Source of the DNA: Pratylenchus scribneri
Lineage: Eukaryota > Nematoda > Chromadorea > Rhabditida > Pratylenchidae
Assembly (NCBI GenBank): GCA_030063045.1
Contig: JAQSEB010000014.1
Span: 930,001-994,000, forward strand
Direction of reading: 5' to 3'
Length of the DNA stretch: 64,000 nucleotides
This document shows, one piece after another, positions 50,169-63,700 of this stretch. Numbering within the stretch: position 1 is the stretch's first letter; every line of letters begins with the position of its first letter. A program made the translations under genes and the position numbers. The notes under the pieces were generated by a model. It searched no databases. It saw only the letters and a list, made by a program, of their open reading frames with translations, and was not told the origin of the DNA.

Positions 50169-53100
50169 ATGACAGTGGATTCATCGACTTCCGAGCCGAC
50201 AAATAAAGAAAATTCTGGGGAGGAAAGAGAACAACAACAACAACAACAACAGCCATTAAAAGTTGTCATTTTTCTAATAAATTATACTAAAATGATCCCT
50301 TTAATATCTAATTAGCCTGCCCGAAATGACCAAAATGCAATGTTCCTTCGTGCGGCCCGTGCCGGCAATTTGGATCAAGTTTTGGAATTTCTTCGTGCCG
50401 GAATAGACATAAATACATGCAATTCGAATGGCCTAAATTCGCTGCATTTGGCCTCAAAAGAGGGCCATAATGAGGTTGTCCGGGAATTGTTGAGGCGGGG
50501 AGCGGCAGTGGATGCCAGCACCCGGAAAGGGAATACCGCCTTGCATATTGCCTCGTTGGCCGGACAAGATATAATTGTGACAATTTTGGTCGAGCATGGG
50601 GCCAATGTGAATGCCCAATCATTGAATGGGTTCACTCCACTTTATATGGCAGCACAGGAAAATCATGAAGGCAAAGATTAGCACTAATAAAACATATTTT
50701 AATTAATAAAAATTGAAGTTGTCGTTCGATATTTATTGGCCCATGGGGCAAACCAAGCATTGGCCACAGAAGATGGGTATAAACTAATTTAAAATTATGT
50801 GAGAATTTATGCCCAAATTAATAGATTTACTCCATTGGCCGTTGCTTTGCAACAAGGCCATGATAGAATTGTGGCTTTGTTATTGGAAAATGACAATACA
50901 AGCAAAGTAAAATTGCCCGCATTGCATATTGCGGCCAAAAAAGGTGAATTGAAATGAGGAATATTCAATGAATTATGAATATTAGATGACACTCGTGCCG
51001 CTACCCTTCTTCTACAAAATGAACAGAATCCAAATGTCACATCAAAAAGTGGTTTCACTCCACTGTGAGATTTCTTTTTGAGTTTATTAAATTTTAATTC
51101 CATTTTCCTCTCTTTTTAGTCATATTGCTGCCCATTATAATAATGAAGGTGTGTGTGTGTGTGTGTGTTCATTGTATTTTTTGGGTATTTGTACTTTTGT
51201 AATTTATGAAAAGGTATTGCCCAATTGCTGATCGACAAAGGCGCAAATGTGAACTTCCAAGCGAGGCACAACATTTCCCCACTTCATGTTGCTGCCAAAT
51301 GGGGTCGAGTTAAGCTGGTGGAATTACTTTTGGACAGAGGCGCAATTATTGACTGCAGAACGCGAGATTTGCTGACTCCATTGTTTGAATAATTGAATTA
51401 AATTAAAATTGGAAATTGAAAATAAATTAAAGGCATTGTGCGGCGAGATCAGGGCATGAAAATGTGGTTGAAGTTTTGTTGGAAAGGGGAGCACCAATTT
51501 CGGCAAAAACCAAAAATGGTTTAACCCCATTGCATATGTCCGCCCAGGTTTTGGAATTGTCCTTTTGTGGAATTGGATTGAACCAAGACAATTTAGGGCG
51601 ATCATGTTGATTGTGCCCGAATTCTCCTATATCATCGCGCAAATGTGGATGAGGTCACCGTCGATTATTTGACACCATTGGTCTTTTTTACCATTTTAAT
51701 ATTTTATGTACTTTATATTTCTAGCATGTTGCTGCCCATTGTGGTCATGTTGGAGTATGTTTATTCATTAAAATTTAAAAGGGGAAATTTTATGGATAAG
51801 CCTCAACTTATTAGCATTGACTAACTTTGCACAGTTTATAATAACTCATCAAAGACTGAACCAATTTTGATGATTCTAGTATGAGATTGGAGAGCAGACT
51901 CTTGGCTATCAAATGATATAAAATTTTATTTATATTTGATCAGAATATTGAAGTTGTTCCCTTTAAGAGCTTTTAAAATAGCCTCTACTATGGATAAGGA
52001 AATTTTTCCATTATTTTTTGGGAATAACTCCGTTAATTCTGAACCAATTCAAATAAAATTAATATAACTGGATATGGATAGTCAAGAGGCTGCTCTTTAA
52101 TCTGATATAAAAATCAACAAAATTGGTTCAATCATTGATGTGTTTTATTATATAAACAAAGCCAAGCTGGCCCAGCGCCAGGGGCATATTAAAATTTTAA
52201 AGTTTTAAGATATAGTAATATATTCCGTTAAAATATGCAAAAATTAAAACATTTAGAAAACTGATAGGAATTTATTTTTAAAGGTTGCTAAATTATTATT
52301 GGATCGCCAAGCGGATCCAAATGCCCGAGCATTGAATGGGTATGGGGGAGAGTCATTGGATGAGATAATTCATTCATCCACCCAAAAAGGTTCACCCCAT
52401 TGCATATTGCATGCAAAAAGAATCGAATAAAAGTTGTTGAATTGTTGCTGAAATATCATGCCAGTGTTGAGGCAACCACCGAATCCGGTTTAAGTCCTTT
52501 GCATGTTGCCGCATTCATGGGATGTATAAATATTGTCATATTCTTAATTCAACAAGTTTGGACACTAAAATGAATGTATTTAAATTTAATATAATATTAG
52601 GGCGCAAATGTTGACTGTGAAACTGTTCGCGGAGAAACGCCACTTCATTTGGCCGCCAGAGCAAATCAAACTGTTAGACCTACCCAAAATATTATTAATT
52701 AGGACAACCATTTCATAGGATATTGTCCGTGTTTTGGTCAGAAATAAGGCAAATGTGGATGCCCAGGCACGTGAACTCCAAACTCCACTGCATATTTCGG
52801 CCCGTTTGGGCAATGCGGACATTGCGCATATTTTGTTGAATGCTCACGCCAATCCGAATGCCGCAACCCGTGACCAATACACTGCATTGCATATTGCCGC
52901 AAAAGAGGGCCAAGATGACGTTGTCCAATTGTTATTGGAGAAAAAGGCGAACAAAACATTGCTGACGAAAAAAGGCTTCTCCCCACTGCATTTGGCCTCA
53001 AAATATGGAAATTATACGGTGGTGAAACTACTTTTGGACAGAGGAACCCCAGTGGACATTGAGGGCAAAAATCAAGTGACACCGTTGCATGTGGCCGCGC

Positions 53101-56100
53101 ATTATAATAATGAAAGAGTGGCACAACTTTTGTTGGAGAGAGGGGCAAGGGCTCAGGCATGTGCCAAAAATGGGTACAGTCCACTTCATATTGCGGCGAA
53201 GAAAAATCAGGTTGATGGAAATTTTTGTATTTATTCGAATGATTAAATGAATTAGATGGAAATTGCGAATGCCCTCATTGCATATCGGGCCGATCCAAAT
53301 GCCGAAAGTCGGGCGGGATTTACTCCATTACATTTGGCCTCGGAAGAAGGTCATGTTGGTATGGCCGCTCTACTAATTGAGAAAGGATCAAAAGTGAATT
53401 ATTCGCAGAATATTAATTAAAAATTTATTAAAATAGGTAAATGCTCGTGCAAAGAATGGATTAACCCCATTGCATTTATGTGCACAAGAGAATCGAGTGG
53501 AAGTGGCCGATCAATTATTTGCGAACAATGCCGACATAAATGCACAAACAAATGCCGGATATACACCTTTGTAAATAATTTAAATATATTTATTATATTA
53601 TTTTCTCTAATAGACATGTTGCCTCACATTTTGGCCAAATTGAAATGGTCAAATGGCTTGTTGAGCATGGGGCCAATGTTAATGCTGAAACTCGTGCCAA
53701 TTACACTCCATTAGTAATAAAATATAATTTAATAATAAATATATATTAATGTAGCATCAAGCAGCACAACAAGGCCATAATCATGTTGTTCGATTCCTCC
53801 TGGAAAATGGAGCATCCCCAAATACGAAAACTGCAAATGGCCAAACTCCATTGGCCATTGCCCAACGCCTAGGCTATGTTTCGGTGATGGAAACATTGCG
53901 AACTGTGACCGAAACGACAATCATCACCGAAACAACGACAATCACCGAAGAAAGATACAGGCCTCAGAATCCGGAAGCAATGAATGAAACGTAAATATTT
54001 TTAATATAAATTTAGGGAAATTTTCAAATATTTAAAACTTTACTTCTCATATTCATTTTCTCACTCACAAATTTCATTAATTGGATGCTATTATATGTGT
54101 ATTTTTAATTATTTCCCCCACAAACATTTCCCATTCCCATCCATCCATTCAAATTATCATCAACCAAAATCTGTTCATTTCCCCATACCCCACCGCCACC
54201 CCTCATCAATGAATTCATTGAGCCGAAAGTCGGCCATCCTCCCGTTATATTCTTTTTGCAAATATCGTTTTGACCCCCAACCAAACACTCGCCGACCCAA
54301 CCACCATTCACAATTCACATCAAGGTCGTTAATACTCTCACAAACATTTACCTCTTTACCGCCTCAATTCTATTTTATTCATTCAACATTTTTTTTGGCT
54401 ACCATTCAATTGATTATAAATAAATCCTCTCCGACTGTTTGGAGTTTTTTTTGGTGCGCGATTCTGCGGCTTTTTGACACAATTCTTCAGACAATTTGCC
54501 GAATACAATGAAGAAGTATTTTCGGAAGAAGAAGTTTGTTTGCCTTTTGGAAATTGTCAATATTATATTGTTTTTTTTTTTCAATTCATTCCAAATTAAT
54601 TCATTTATATCAATGCTTAATAGTTTTTAATGTTAATTTATGATATTAAAAATGGGAATTAGAATTAAATAAATATTTATTTATTCCCTAAACATTTATT
54701 TATTTGTTTAAGAATGTTCTCGGATTCGGAAGATGAAGCAGATGACCATCAAGTGGTTGCGGCCGAACATGCCCGCGATTTCAACGAATCCATCACCCAG
54801 GGTTTACGCGATTCCGCCGTCATTCATTTGATTCACACCGGCGAACAACAACTCTCCAAAAGTGGCATTTCTCCATTTGATACGACTGATGCTGACCTGG
54901 AAGCGGTCATAAAAAGGGCACAAAATGCGCCAATAACAACGGCAATTCCCGATCCAAGTTTCTTGGAAAATGGCCAAGATGATAATGTGGCATTGAGCCG
55001 AAATGAATTAATCCAACCCAGGTGAGTGAGGAAGAGTGGATTAATTTATATTTTGGTTAAATTTTGATCAAAATAAATTCCATAATTTTTCAGCAAATTA
55101 TTCATGAAAACGTAGGTAACATTTTTAGTGGTGAATTGCTGGTTTTTTGTATTGTCCATTTTTTGTCAAAATTTTTTAGAAATTTCGATTGAATTTTTTT
55201 TATTTCCATTCCAAAACAAATTTATAAATTAAAATTATTATTTGTATTTTAGTTTCCTCATTTCCTTCCTTGTGGATGCTCGCGGCGGTGCAATGCGCGG
55301 ATGCCGTCATTCTGGCGTTCGGGTGATTATTCCGCCTCGAAAAGCGCCGGCACCAATCCGAATTACTTGCCGTTACCTGAAGAAGGTAGGAATTACACAC
55401 TATTATCATCAATAATTCCATTATTATAGGAAAAATTATCGCATCCACCTCCGCTGAGCGAAGGTGAGGCATTGGCCTCACGCATTTTGGAAATTGGACC
55501 ACATGGCGCAAAATTCCTTGGGCCAGTCATTTTAGAAGTCCCACATTTTGCATCATTGAGGGGAAGGGAAAGGGAAATTGTCATTTTGCGTTCGGATGAC
55601 GGCCAACATTGGAAAGAACATCAATTGGAGGCAACAGAGGATGCCGTTCAAGTATATTTATACCCAATAATTCTCATCATATCAATTTCTATTATTTAAG
55701 GAAGTATTGAATGAATCATTTGATGCGCATGAATTACAACAATTGGATGAATTGCACACCAACAGAATCACTCGAATAATGACCAGCGATTTTCCAATGT
55801 ATTTTGCGGTTGTGACCCGAGTCCGGCAAGAAGTGCATTGTGTTGGCCCAGAAGGCGGTGTCATCCTCTCTTCGGTTGTTCCCCGAGTTCAGGTGCATTT
55901 TATATATATAATAAATATCATTTAATTAATAAAAATTTTTGTTTTTGGCATTCTTCTGTACTTTTGAAATAGCAAACCAAAATTAATAAATTTAATATCA
56001 TTGTTCATTGGATAGCCATCAATTTTGATACCAAAATCATCAAAATCCCTTCATTTCTTGATGAGTATGTATTTTGTGTTCCCTCCAATCCATGAGCTAT

Positions 56101-59094
56101 CGTATTCTCTTTTCTTTTCATTTGATAGCAGAGAAGGGAATTTCCTTGATTGATGAAGCTAGAGGGAAAATTGAGTTCTCTCTTCACGTTTATTGGAAAA
56201 GAGAGAGTACTGTACCTGTACTGGACCTATTCTTTTGACCATAACTCAACAAAGAAGTAGCCAATCCTAGAAAACGATATATCATTCGAAAGCTCTAATA
56301 GTTCTCAAAAAATAGCATAAAATTTTTTTCCTAAATTAAAACACTTTAAAAGCAATTTTTCCACAAAAATTAAATATTAAAATTATTCAATTAATTTTAA
56401 ATTTATTTAGGCAATTTTTCCGGATGGCTCATTGACAAAAACAATAAAAGTGTCACTTCAAGCGCAACCTGTTCCACAAGAAATTGTTTCAAAATTGCAC
56501 GGAAATCGTGTGGCCGTATCGCCAATTGTCACTGTTGAACCAAGAAGACGAAAATTCCATAAAGTAAAGTTATTTATTTGAATAAATTTTATATTTAAAT
56601 TAAAGCCAATCACCCTTTGCATTCCATTGCCTCAATCAACGAATAAAGGAATGATCACCCAATATCAGCAACAACAACAAACAGAAAAACATGGAAAAGA
56701 AAAGGAAAAAGAACCGCCTCAACCCGCACAATTGGATCCTCCAACACTTCGATTGTTGTGCAGCATCACTGGGGGATCAGCCCCAGCACAATGGGAGGAC
56801 ATCACTGGGACAACACAATTGACATTCACCGGGGATGAGGTAAATAATCTTTTTAATGGGAAATTGTCATATTTTGATATCTTCCGCAGATTTCATTCAC
56901 AACAACAGTCTCTGCCCGTTTTTGGCTAATGGATTGCCAAACGCCCAGAGATGCGGCCCGAATGGCACAAGAAATTTACAATGAGGCAATCGCCGTCCCA
57001 TTCATGGCCAAATTTGTTGTGTTCGCCCGGAGGCCATTCCCCAGTGAAGGCCAATTGCGAATGTTTTGTATGACAGATGATAAAGAGGAGAAAACACTGG
57101 AAAAGCAGGAAGGATTTGCGGAAATTGCAAAGTCGCGAGATGTTGAAGTTTTGGGTGGACGGCATCAATGGTTGGAATTTGCCGGCAATTTGGTGCCAGT
57201 GACAAAGAGAGGCGACCAATTGGCCATTTTCTTTCAACCATTCCAAGAAAATAGATTGGCCTTTAATATAAAGGTAACAATGCCCAATTCTTTTATATTT
57301 GTTTTATTTTAATTAAGGTAAAACAACAAGATGACCAAGAAGCAGCATCCGCAGGCAAAGTGGCCGTAATGAAGGAGCCAAGAAGTCGAGCCGATACTTT
57401 GCCACCACAACATCCAATTTGCACTTTGACCATAACATTGCCCGACTATACGGGCACAATGCCATCATTGAGTCCATCCGAACAATCAAAGAAGGCGGCA
57501 ATTGCACTTCGCTACGCGGATGCACTTTCTGCCAATCCGGCGGATGTTTATCCAAATGTTCCGCTGGAATTTGTGGCCAAAAGTATTGGCGGCGATTGGG
57601 CAAGATTGGGCCGTGCCCTGGGCGTTCATCCGGATGATATTCGTCAAATTCGTCGAGAAATGAATTCAGGCAGTGGGCAAGAGCCAATTTCAGTGCTGAA
57701 AATTTGGATATTTCTCAAAGGGATGGAGGCAAATGGTCAGAGACAATTTCAGCTTTATTCTCATTTTAATTCATCAAAATTATAGAACATGATTTGGAGC
57801 AGGCTTTGAGGCAAATTGGCCGAGATGATATTGTCCAACGGATGAATAATCCACCGGGCATTGGCGAAGATGGAATGGGGACAGATGGATGGAGGGCAAG
57901 TCAAGGTGGCACCCCCATATTGAGAAGGGAATTCTCAAGCAAAAGCAGTTTGGGTGCCCCAATTGCGCATCAGGCACAGCAGGCGACTGCATTGAGTGCA
58001 ACACGTGAGTATTATGTATTATAAAAATTTTTATATGTAAAAGGGAATTTCTTTGCACGTTTTTTTTGTTCTATTATGGGTGCTTTTTCTTTGCTTTGGT
58101 GCAAATGTTGCTTTTTTTTAATTAACATAATTTATTTTTAATATTTTCAAATATTTATTAATTTTTCATTGTGAAAAACATAAAATATTGTAATAATAAT
58201 GATAATAATTGTTTTGTTTGCAAAATATTCCTTTGTATTTTAAACGTTTTACGTATTATATTGGCCCACTCGTAAATTTGTTTTTTTTTTTTTGTTATTT
58301 TTGTGAAATATTCTAGATTTTTATTTAAATTTCTATTAATATTACCCAGTTTTTATTATTCTGCCATCAGCTTTTTGTGTGCCATTTTCATCAAAATATA
58401 CTAAAATTGTGCCCACTTTTCCATTCTTTTATTCCATTTTCAGCAATTTCCTCCACTTTTGGCATCTCTCCAACGTCTTCATCCACCGCTGCTCCAGTCC
58501 CAGAAGAGCCATTGTCAAATGTGGAAACAATAGTGACTAGAACTGAAGTAAAAGAATATAAGGCCAAAACATTCATTCATTTATATTTTTAGCGTTATGT
58601 TCACCATTCGGAAGGGGCGAATGAGCCGGTGGTTGATGAACGAATTACGCAGCAAATATTCCGAGATGGGGCAGAAGTAAAATGGGGGAATATAATTGAT
58701 GAGATGGAAATGGTTTATTTTAATGAAGGTCCAACATAGGGAAGTGCAAAAACATGATCAACCATTGAATGAAAGGGAAATGGCCCAATGGGATGCAATG
58801 GCCGAGGAGGAGGAAAGGGACAGAATGGCCAGAAGCCGTGAGGCGATGATAATTGATGGGGAACAAAGGCATTTGATCGGCGTGGATGAGCAGGGAATCC
58901 CCGTTGAACAAACCACCGTGCAAACGACAACATTAATCAGTACAGAACATCAAGTGCCGACAGAAGAAATTACAAAAGAAGAAGAGGAAATTCAAAGGGA
59001 ACCAAGCCAAGGAAGTGGAGGTAAAGAGGAAATGGATTATTTTGGGGACTATACGACAATTAGGGACGCGATAATTGTGGATGAAACGGCCTAA
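50169..59094 (+). CDS. unc-44: Ankyrin (UNC-44), membrane-binding, ZU5/UPA and death-domain isoform
   Basis: A long spliced gene starting [19 protein letters not shown] plus a Gln run. From 50322 to 53990 I count 24 ankyrin repeats (G.TPLH.AA..G pattern), the canonical number. The repeats end in [15 protein letters not shown], followed by an acidic linker ([13 protein letters not shown], 54714). ZU5/UPA sequence follows at about 55250-57330 ([30 protein letters not shown]). The death domain is at about 57500-57850 ([29 protein letters not shown]). The tail ends at TAA 59092-59094 after IIVDETA. Ankyrins link membrane proteins to the spectrin skeleton, and UNC-44 organises axons in C. elegans. 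Introns are mostly 40-60 nt; the one at about 51750-52284 holds old repeat sequence. Further exons downstream belong to longer isoforms. Confidence 0.95.
51830..52150. repeat. Degenerate dispersed repeat in an unc-44 intron
   Basis: Two diverged copies within one intron share ATAACTC, GAACCAATT, a ..GAG..GCTCTT segment and ATGATATAAAA/TCTGATATAAAA. Similar words recur in introns at about 56236-56330 and 59260-59330. No boundaries can be fixed. Confidence 0.35.
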
Positions 59095-59460
59095 AATCGA
59101 TGGCAATGATTGACGAAGCTTCTGGGTCAATTTTTATAAAATTTTATAGGGCATAAAAGTGGCAACAAAATGATATCAAAAACATTGGCTAATATTGGAA
59201 ATTTACCGAATTATGGCCATAAAATGGCCAGAAGACTTCTTAATTATAACGATTTTTTGGTCATAACTTTTGAAATATCCAATAATGCCAATGCTTTTTA
59301 TATCATTTTATAATTTTATACCTATAAAATCATATATAGATTGTCCAAGAAATTTTACCACCATCGATGCTAGAAGGTTATCGCTTTCCCAATTGTCATA
59401 ATAAAGATTTGGTCTTGAGACAAATTTTGAAAATACAAATTACAACCCCCACGGATTTAG

Positions 59461-59723
59461 GTTCGGTAATAATCCATGAAGAAGAGCAACATGAACAACC
59501 CCAAATTGAGGAATATGAACCACAGGAACAGTTGCAAAAAAGCACAACAACAACGGAAAGCAGCATTTTGTCAGCTCCAGCCGAACATCATGCCGAAAGG
59601 GGATATGAAGCGGCAAGTGAGGAAGGCGAACAAACAAGTGGCATGGAACAAGGTGGTGATGAAGAAAGAGGAGGAGGCCGAAAACATGGTGGAAGCCGAC
59701 CAGGCTCGCCAATTTCTGAATAA
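59461..59723 (+). CDS. unc-44: Alternative terminal exon of unc-44
   Basis: After an acceptor (GGATTTAG, ending 59460) the frame reads GSVIIHEEEQHEQPQIEEYE, then a Ser/Thr/Glu-rich stretch, and ends RPGSPISE with TAA at 59721-59723. The acidic, low-complexity style matches the tail of the isoform that stops at 59094. It offers a second C-terminus for ankyrin. Which upstream donor it uses is not certain from sequence. Confidence 0.6.
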
Positions 59724-60760
59724 TATTTTATTTTCTTTTGTCGTCCGTCGCCGCTTCCACACAAAATTCCCCACTTTTTATTACCACACACCAAATTCTG
59801 CGCATCCTTAATTCATCGCACTTTTTCCTTCTTATTCACTCATTCATTAATTCATCAGTCAAAAAACATTTATAAATTAGTTGCTGCTTTTTTAGATCCA
59901 GTCAATTACCAATTTATCATAGCCAAAATATAACCCTTTTTTATTTTATAGTCAATTAAACCGTCCAAATTAATTCAAAAAAGCCAAAATTTGCTTTAAA
60001 TCCCTCAAAGTCAATTCTCACAATTTACTAAAATTGCTTAACATTCATTTTAACTTGCCTCCTTCCCCTCAAACTTGCCTCCTTTCATAATTACTTATTT
60101 TAATATTAATTAGTTTTATTCAATTTATAATTCTCATTTCTTATTTTTATCCACTTCAATTCCGCCAAAATCTCATTCTAAACTCTTCATTTCATTTATT
60201 CATAATTTTTGTTTTGTTTTGTGGTTTGAAAACAATATTCCTCATTTTTATGCTAAAATGCCCCATCACCATTTTCTATCATATTTTAAGTTTCCATTCT
60301 CTTTTTGGTTCATTGCACAGTCATTCAAAAAATATTAAACCCAGCAAAATTGCAATTGTCAATTTCCACATAATATTTTTTATTTAGTAAAAAAATTGTT
60401 TTGTGTTTGGTTTTTTTTATTTTTGTTGCGTAAACCTATTTTGGTGCTGGCAATGGCAATGGGTGGGGGATTAAAATGAGTCAGGGACATTGGCCAATGA
60501 GAGGATAGAAATTTGAGTTGAAAAGGAAAGAAAGGAGGGAAGCAGTGGAAAATGTGTTGGCCACAGAAACAATTGTTCATTTGTGAATGAAAATCCCACC
60601 GCCGCCACTGGTCGATCTGATCTGGACCCACATTATTCCGTCCCTCTCTGATCGATTGAATGTATGGGAAGAAGGGGAAGGGGGTAATATATTGGCCAAG
60701 AATTTCTACTTTTCCTTTATCCAATAACATTCCTTTTTCCGGCCAAATAAAATAAAAAAA

Positions 60761-63700
60761 ATGCATCAATCTGTCAACATTCCAATCAAATTGGATCAGC
60801 CAAAACAACAACAACCAAACCAAAATGATCCACCAAAAACATCCCCTCCTCAACAAACAAAAAGACCATCGGTTATGGAACGACTTCGCGCACTTGGTTT
60901 TATTAGGCAAAATTAGTGGGGAATTTGAATGAGGAATTTAAGAAGCTGAAATGACCGTCGAGGCTGCCGGCCTTCAATTGCCAGAGGATCCGGAATTAAC
61001 CGAAAAGCTGTCAACATTCCTTGCGGCACAACATCCGGACGCAGATTTGCAAATCACAGTGAGCAGTGTCCGAAAGACGACCACAACAAAACAACAATAT
61101 GAAACAGTAAAATTAAATAAAATGATGGGTTGAACCGAACAAATTGAACAGGAAACACCGGGAATGGTTGGATTGGAAGTTGACAAATTGATGGATTTAC
61201 AGAGAAAATTGATGGCAAAAATCAGTAAGGGTTTTGGGTGGCATTGAAGCCGTCAAAATTTGCACTAAATTTTGATATAAATTTGCACATTTTGTTGTTG
61301 TTTTTTGGTGAATTATGTTCTTTTTTGAATATTTTCCCTTCGCTTTTTTTGTTTTGCTTTGCTTCTTAAAAAATGAGCGGCGACGGCGGCTCAAAATATT
61401 TTTTGCCCTTTTCTGAAAAATTTTACCTTCAAATTTTTTGTCTGAATTCGGCAAATTTAGGCGCCAATAAATTGGCAGAAGAAGCCGAAAAACAACAAGA
61501 GGAACATCATCCACCGGAGGAGGAGGAATGGGCACGTAGAGGGCCACCCGGTGGGTACAAAAATGAATATAAAAATTTACAAAAATATTCACCCTAAATA
61601 AAATATGATTCGCCGTCGCAGATGTGCAAAGAAGTGAAATGGTTGAGGAATCATTCCCATTGGATGAGGGCACAAAAATGATCAGCAAAAAACGCACCCA
61701 CGTGGTCACAATGAGCCAATCCCGAGCACAAGGTTTACCCTAATAAAATGCCCTCTCATTTTCCTCCTCCTAATCGACCGATTGCCAAGCACAAATTTTA
61801 ATTAAAGAAATTTTGTGGTGATTTTTTGACTGGTTTTTTTGGTGTTTTTCAGTCTTTTTTTTTACAAATATTATCAATCAATTTATTTTCAATTTAATTT
61901 CTAATTTTAATGAATTCTGCGCTTCTTTTACCTCTCTCGCAAATTTATTAATTCTCATTCACTTTTGAATATTAATTAAATCAATTAATCCACCACCCAC
62001 AATTCGCTTAATATTTTTTCATAAGCAACGATTTCGATTACTAAAATTGTACCCATTTTTTAATAAATTGCTTTTTTGGAAATAAATTTATTTTTCGCAA
62101 GGCAATCGGTCAATTTGGAATATGGATTTTGATTGGGGGAATTTTGATTTTTGATGGATTTATTGGTTATTATATTAAAGGATTGGATGATTTGCCCATG
62201 GCCGGTGTCCCAGCACCGGGCACAAAATCTTCGCATGAAATTAAATTAAAATCCACTGGGCCAACACCTCAAAAGGAAGGTAATAAATAATATATTTTTA
62301 TAATAAATTCGTGCAAAAATCATCGGAATTTAATGCTTCATTTTGGCATTCTTATAATTTTATGTGCATTTAATTTGGGGCAATTTTCAAGGAATTTGGC
62401 ACTTATGTATTTGGGAGGATGGAAGAGAGAATGGGTTGGAGGGAAATTGACAAGCCCCTTCAATCAAATTGCCTATCAGTGAGATGGAGGAAAGGGAAAA
62501 GGGATTCAGCGATGGAGGAAGGAATTCTTTCCTCACACGGTGCAAATTCTAATTTAAACTGAATGGTATTTGATTTACCGAATAGACGGATATAGGTGGA
62601 TTAGGGTGGATATACGGGGATTAAGCCGGAATAAGCGCCTAAATGGAATGAAAATGATCCGGAAGGCCACTGGAAGGTCGGCGAAGTGTAACAGAGGCCC
62701 GGAAAGTGCGCAGGATATATCCGGATATAGGGGGATTAAGCCGGATAAGCCTTGTTAGGGGCTAGGGATTAGGCTTAAGGGGTTCGGAGCATAGGATTCT
62801 TCCGAAGCCGGAAAGAAAAAGCCAACCCACGAATTTATTTTGGGGCTTAATCCCCCTATATCCGCTATATCCTGGGCACTCTCAGGACCTTAGACTCGGT
62901 CTCATATCTATGGCAGCTTCCTCTTCATCTCCAAACAATTTCGCCCTTAATCCCATCATTTTTACCCTCTTAATCCCCGTATATCCACCCTAATCCACCT
63001 ATATCCGTCTATTCGGTAAATCAAATACCATTCAGTTTAAATTAGAATTTGCACCGTGTGAGGAAAGAATTCCTTCCTCCATCGCTGAATCCCTTTTCCC
63101 TTTCCTCCATCTCACTGATAGGCAATTTGATTGAGGGGACTTGTCAATTTCCCTCCAACCCATTCTCTCTTCCATCCTCCCAAATACATAAGTGCCGGAA
63201 TTTTATCTAATTTATTTGATTGTAATCTAATCATCAAACATAAATAATTATAATTAAATAACAAATAAATGTTTTAACCAACCAAGATTGATGTGTTTTT
63301 GGACTGTTTAACTAATAACTCTCACATTACTCTATTGTCCTCTCCTTTCTTACTTTTTCGTTTGTCCTCTTTGCCTCATTTTCCCATTTCCCTTTATTTT
63401 ATTTTCCCTTCCTTGATGATTTAGGCTTCCAGCAATATCACAATGGCTATCCCTCCTTCTCATCAACGCAAAAACCAACACCCAGTGGCATCGAAAAAAC
63501 AATTACGATACAAAGAATCTGATTGGAGGGAATGGATTGGACAATTCATTGGATATACAAAATACATCGACTTATTTCAATCTTATTTTATCATTTATCA
63601 ATCCTACTATTTTGTTGTAGTCTTCCCCCTCCCCTCTTTGAAATGAATAAAGTCAAATTAATTAAATATTATTTCTTGTAATTTTATTATGGTTTGTGAA

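Noticed and set aside
62099..62180. Hydrophobic segment QFGIWILIGGILIF as a membrane helix of ankyrin
   Set aside because: Phase from the previous exon requires the acceptor at 62180, which makes this stretch intronic.
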